Shown here one piece after another: positions 52,201-54,540 of a stretch of 54,540 nt of DNA. The notes below the pieces were generated by a model. That model saw only the letters and a list, made by a program, of their open reading frames with translations, ran no database searches and was not told the DNA's origin. The DNA is from Chlorobiota bacterium. Lineage in GTDB: Bacteria; Bacteroidota; Ignavibacteria; Kapaibacteriales; NICIL-2. How positions within the stretch are numbered: the first letter of the stretch is position 1; every line of letters begins with the position of its first letter. The stretch is taken from NCBI GenBank assembly GCA_026416585.1, contig JAOAEV010000072.1:1-54540 (forward strand). The letters are read 5' to 3'. The position numbers and the translations under genes are program-made.

Positions 52201-53314
52201 AAATTATGCTCAAGGACTCTACGAGCGGTTCAACAATGGTGCAGCACTGTACGAATTAGAATTTTTACCTGGCGGAGTCGAAACAATCACTACGCAATTT
52301 CTGCGAGCGCGGGGTTTCCAATTCGATACGATTACCAAAACGTTCGACGTTTCTTATCTCAATGTTCGGCTCCGAAATATCCGCACGTATCGCCGACCTG
52401 TTGCTGAAAGTGATTCCATCGAGGTCTCTTACCCGGTTGAAGTACCATCTTATTCCGTCTCGTTGCCAATCGACCTTGTGGACTACAGTCAGACTGGAAC
52501 GTCAGATGTGTACACGTATCCTCATCCACGTGCAGTGCCGGTTGGTGCGTTCAATCTTTCAGCGTATGCGTGGCTCAATGGGCGATATAGCAAAAGTAAT
52601 TTCACCTCAAAAGAGACTGCAACTCAACGTAATCAACAAGCCGGTTGTGCCAATCGTGCATGTCCCGTGGGTACGCAGGGTCGGTACTATCTTTCGACAA
52701 TCACGCCGGAGGGGGATACTGTTGATTTTACGCATGCACTTCTTGTCGATGGTGGAACGTTCTGGCTTGATTTCGCAGGAAAAGGTGGTCGTCAAGGTGG
52801 TGCTATCGGTCGAGTTATACCGTATCCGCCCGATAGTGCAACTGCGACAGAAGATTTCAAACCTGGGGACAAGGTTCTCATCGAAATCATGGGTGGTCCA
52901 TTCGGCCTTCCACTACCAGGAGCGAAGGTAACATTTGCTGTATCGCCATCTGAAATTCCGCAAGAGCAATTGACCGACAGCGATCTGGAGCAGGTCTTGA
53001 TCGTGCCGAATCCGTATGTCATCACCCATGTTGGGCAAAAGTCATCTTACGATGCAAAGATTTACTTTACACGTCTTCCCAAAGAATGCACGATCAAGAT
53101 TTACACGGCGGCCGGTGATCTTATTCGCACGATACGTCATGTCGATCAAGACGGTACATTCCGCTATGGGATGGACGTGTGGGACCTTCTCAGTGATAAT
53201 CGCCAGCGTGTGGTGTCACAAGGCTTATTTGCAGTTATCGAAACGCCGAATGGCGCGCAGACAGTCAAGAAATTTGCTGTCGTTGTTGGTGGTGCTCGTA
53301 TTCTCGGTCGCTAA
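49223..53314 (+). CDS. Large secreted surface protein with FN3-like domain, EF-hand loop and C-terminal sorting-type domain
   Basis: A 1363-aa exported protein. The signal peptide (about 1-24) is preceded by a purine-rich AAGGACAGAG. There are no recognised catalytic motifs. Visible features are a FN3-like stretch (about 470-500, PPEAPKVSWEPLNHAIIVKWD followed by GFRIFRSR), a perfect EF-hand-type loop DDNRDGVISQDE at residues 713-724, and a C-terminal ~110-residue domain (VLIVPNPYVITH, KIYTAAGDLIRTI, SQGLFAVIETPNG). That domain resembles the T9SS/FlgD-like Ig sorting fold but ends with an extra VVVGGARILGR. It starts 44 nt after the TonB-type barrel gene and precedes a PorV-like gene by 24 nt, so the three probably form one surface complex or export route. 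Confidence 0.78.
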   Translation: MKTRIIIVAFLLVAGGWIISLPAKDIDRTKAKDRKGATLQQAQFNDLRRNTISKFDFYVTNYGILFLNVARNQGGGFWPRGSTNEYAFGGGVWFGAIKYVGGEPRKMCVIGYNPNSGISWMTPGSIDDGDLGDRSQEAILKNRVYMSTDFVRVTGAPRNSADGPNWPIWDVNPNDTMVNVAIVKNRSRYVGYYVNDTASRNYTRYPKGPAFISQEDIVCVYKDTDLRAYEIGEDQARALGYPLRIQVEQTMYTWGFGEYGHFIFMRFNIINRSQDTLYQCWMAPAMDFDLAAFPNYAGGAANDRVSYYFQDTTLNLAYQWSNTDRGERGKGFGYIGMSFLESPAVDDQFFIRKDRGYYPLPEQLGLRTFRNWIIQNDPNTDVQRYDFMAAGVREGDTGPGDKRFLMATGPFNMLPGDTARVVVGVILAPPIKEEADGTEEDLVNLVRRTRFAQRVYDNGFAAPQPPEAPKVSWEPLNHAIIVKWDTTSYASYDREERGMDIMGFRIFRSRVPTQDTFDVDLRSPTADYPGGRSPFGWKLIAEWRVPSPFWTTAILSDSSDINSTRYPWIRIFPQVNKASLRLLYPSLLNATEITNDSVMIVRRIPNTVTEPWRSFWTAIIPRGTISSQNRYDTLTLGKITILPNGQIPTLPTSANDTTTMNQAMQNLWYQIARGTARIQWMADDWVDAQWARAIIRRYLDSVTNNRTLLDVGDDNRDGVISQDEDLRRREEILNSVDYYYRVLAFDEGDYLQGTPIKNSVAIDNVNVVQAFALAPGPYRAPSVSVTEDRNKLGGLYNFRLVPKDAARFAQLFGGHQIELEFQPAASGTTFYTCIDTIWNNSAQMLKGFYGNRLIVRDKTTGRQLGDYTVFYEPADCLFDNFFSDVAMVFVSPNTVSEISNLCDQAQNNPASFVYPYSTEVTYRGGTWNTDKPCLGNTRTLEGTFAISFDYFIQQYGGIIRPHRIEKLNSSANTFLEFRPLRRTDIARLEPVAINYAQGLYERFNNGAALYELEFLPGGVETITTQFLRARGFQFDTITKTFDVSYLNVRLRNIRTYRRPVAESDSIEVSYPVEVPSYSVSLPIDLVDYSQTGTSDVYTYPHPRAVPVGAFNLSAYAWLNGRYSKSNFTSKETATQRNQQAGCANRACPVGTQGRYYLSTITPEGDTVDFTHALLVDGGTFWLDFAGKGGRQGGAIGRVIPYPPDSATATEDFKPGDKVLIEIMGGPFGLPLPGAKVTFAVSPSEIPQEQLTDSDLEQVLIVPNPYVITHVGQKSSYDAKIYFTRLPKECTIKIYTAAGDLIRTIRHVDQDGTFRYGMDVWDLLSDNRQRVVSQGLFAVIETPNGAQTVKKFAVVVGGARILGR

Positions 53315-53338
53315 TAATCACGTGGAGTAGAAGAACCG

Positions 53339-54412
53339 ATGAAAACAATACTCATTACACTTGTGTTTGGCGCTTGTATTGGTACATTTGTATTTGCTCA
53401 GCAGCAGAATGCTCAAGGATCCTCTGCGGGAGAATTTCGCAAAGTTGGTGCCGCGGGTGCTCAATTTCTCAAGATCGCTGCAGGTGCTCGTGCGAACGGC
53501 ATGGCAGGAGCATTTTCAGCGATCGCAAATGATCCAACAGCGATTTTCTACAACAACGCTGGTATCGTTGACATCTCCGGCTACATGGGGCATTTTACCT
53601 ATACTCAATGGTTTGGCGGCTACTCGCATAATTTTCTTGCAGGAGTTGTGCCCATTTCAGATAAATACCGTGCTGGATTATCGGTGACATCGTTTACAAG
53701 TGGACCCATCCCGTTTACAACGGTGCAGGAGGAAAACAGGCTCAATACAACGTACAGTATTACCGATGTTGCAATTGGTGCAACTGTAGCGGGACAGCTT
53801 ACCGAGCAGTTTTCCGTTGGTGTGACTCTCAAATATGTGCAGAACGGAATTGGTGGAATGAGTGCCAGTGGTGTTCTTGCTGACGTCGGTACAATGTACC
53901 GGTTCCGGGGCGTTCGACTAGGATTTTCCATCAGCAATCTTGGTCCGCAGCTGCAATACTCTGGTGCTGATCTCAACTTCCGAACAGACCTTCTTCGAGA
54001 GTTGCAATATCAACAGATCGATGCGTCGTTTTTAGTCAATCCGTATAATGCGCCCATATCGCTTAGGGCAGGATTGGTAGCCGACATGATGTCGGAAGTG
54101 TTCGGGATGTACGACTCCGATCCGAACTTAGGGATCGATAAATCACGCGAACATCGCTGGTTGATGGCGCTCGAGTTCGAAACGTTGTCGGATGTACCGG
54201 AGCAACTTGCGATTGGTACTGAGTACACGTGGAACGATCTTGTTTCACTTCGCGCTGGCTACCGTTTCAATCAAAGCATATTCGGACTCAGCACGGGGGT
54301 GGGAATTCGCTATATCGGTAGCGGCTTCGAAGGAACACTTGATTACGCCTTACAGCCAACCAGTGCGTTTGGTATCATCAATCGCTTTTCATTGACGTTA
54401 CGCTTGGACTAA
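53339..54412 (+). CDS. PorV/PorQ family outer-membrane protein
   Basis: A 357-aa barrel protein with a signal peptide (about 1-20, ending VFA before QQQ). The family-defining N-terminal segment is AQFLKIAAGARANGMAGAF, followed by NDPTAIFYNNAGI. The rest alternates amphipathic strands and ends in FSLTLRLD, a barrel-like terminus. PorV carries folded T9SS substrates from the translocon to the attachment machinery. Paralogues encoded beside substrates are common in the Ignavibacteriota/Kapaibacteriota area of the tree, so this copy may be dedicated to the adjacent secreted protein. It could alternatively be a FadL-like porin. Confidence 0.85.
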   Translation: MKTILITLVFGACIGTFVFAQQQNAQGSSAGEFRKVGAAGAQFLKIAAGARANGMAGAFSAIANDPTAIFYNNAGIVDISGYMGHFTYTQWFGGYSHNFLAGVVPISDKYRAGLSVTSFTSGPIPFTTVQEENRLNTTYSITDVAIGATVAGQLTEQFSVGVTLKYVQNGIGGMSASGVLADVGTMYRFRGVRLGFSISNLGPQLQYSGADLNFRTDLLRELQYQQIDASFLVNPYNAPISLRAGLVADMMSEVFGMYDSDPNLGIDKSREHRWLMALEFETLSDVPEQLAIGTEYTWNDLVSLRAGYRFNQSIFGLSTGVGIRYIGSGFEGTLDYALQPTSAFGIINRFSLTLRLD

Positions 54413-54469
54413 GGTTGCCCAAGATAGAGGAACACGCATTTTTGATCCTCCCAACTTTCCAGTGCAGCC

Positions 54470-54540
54470 ATGCAGTGCAGAGCGTTGATAATGGCTGCCG
54501 CCGTAATTGTTAGTGGCATTACAGCTGTCGCTCAAGGGCA
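54470..54540 (+). CDS. Start of a further exported protein, 3' truncated by the window end
   Basis: ATG 54470 opens a frame that runs to the window end. The 23 visible residues (MQCRALIMAAAVIV, then SGITAVAQG) form a complete Sec-type signal peptide, with an arginine in the n-region, a hydrophobic core and a likely AVA-Q cleavage site. It lies 57 nt after the PorV-like gene on the same strand, so it probably extends the surface-protein operon. Nothing of the mature protein is visible. Confidence 0.6.
   Translation, partial: MQCRALIMAAAVIVSGITAVAQG

Overview
This window looks like chromosome from a Gram-negative member of the Bacteroidota/Chlorobiota/Ignavibacteriota (FCB) lineage, possibly a Kapaibacteriota-like organism. 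That placement is an inference. It rests on type IX secretion (T9SS)-style C-terminal sorting domains, a PorV/PorQ-like outer-membrane protein, a carboxypeptidase-regulatory/TonB-receptor-type barrel, and promoters of the TTG-N20/21-TAnnTTTG type known from Bacteroidota. A flagellar rod/ring/hook-associated operon in the same window narrows the field, because flagella are uncommon in that group. There are no insertion sequences, CRISPR arrays, integrases or rRNA genes. Genes are tightly packed, and many adjacent starts and stops overlap by 1-14 nt.

Region by region. 0-3 kb: the end of a dolichol-kinase-like gene, a small membrane protein, a FabL/FabI-type enoyl-ACP reductase (Y-x6-K), a TPR lipoprotein and a convergent DedA protein. 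3-9.1 kb: an XRE-cupin regulator followed by a hybrid histidine kinase, then P5C dehydrogenase, a kinase-less PASTA protein and NrnA. 9.1-17.8 kb, minus strand: an operon in transcription order flgF-flgG-flgA-flgH-flgI-flgJ(SLT)-flgN-flgK-flgL-motA. 17.8-23.7 kb: a strong terminator, a 1541-residue VWA/beta-propeller/ASH/T9SS surface protein and an LD-carboxypeptidase with a Tat-like N terminus. 23.7-27.4 kb: tRNA-Ser(GGA) leading straight into an ECF sigma factor coupled to an orphan solute-binding lipoprotein, then a ClpP-fold membrane protease, a rhomboid protease and tRNA-Pro(CGG). 27.5-32.8 kb: a membrane VWA protein, gcvP, a terminator, tRNA-Asp(GTC) and tRNA-Ala(GGC).

32.9-37 kb: an esterase/ATP-grasp gene pair behind a palindromic promoter, two paralogous NTF2-like lipoproteins and recR. 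37.1-43.8 kb: one co-directional run, nuoD-trmH-cytochrome b-like-asnB-M61 peptidase, behind a good promoter. 43.8-54.5 kb: a cell-surface block with an Asp-box T9SS protein, a TonB-type barrel, a 1363-residue secreted protein, a PorV-like barrel and the start of another exported protein.

The most striking protein is the cytochrome b6-like membrane protein at 39032-40012. It keeps one histidine of each ligand helix (H110, H204), which is the low-potential heme pair, and has lost both partners of the second heme. The surface block at 45.9-54.5 kb is the other candidate for an undescribed system: the barrel and its secreted neighbour each carry a canonical, nearly identical 12-residue EF-hand loop.
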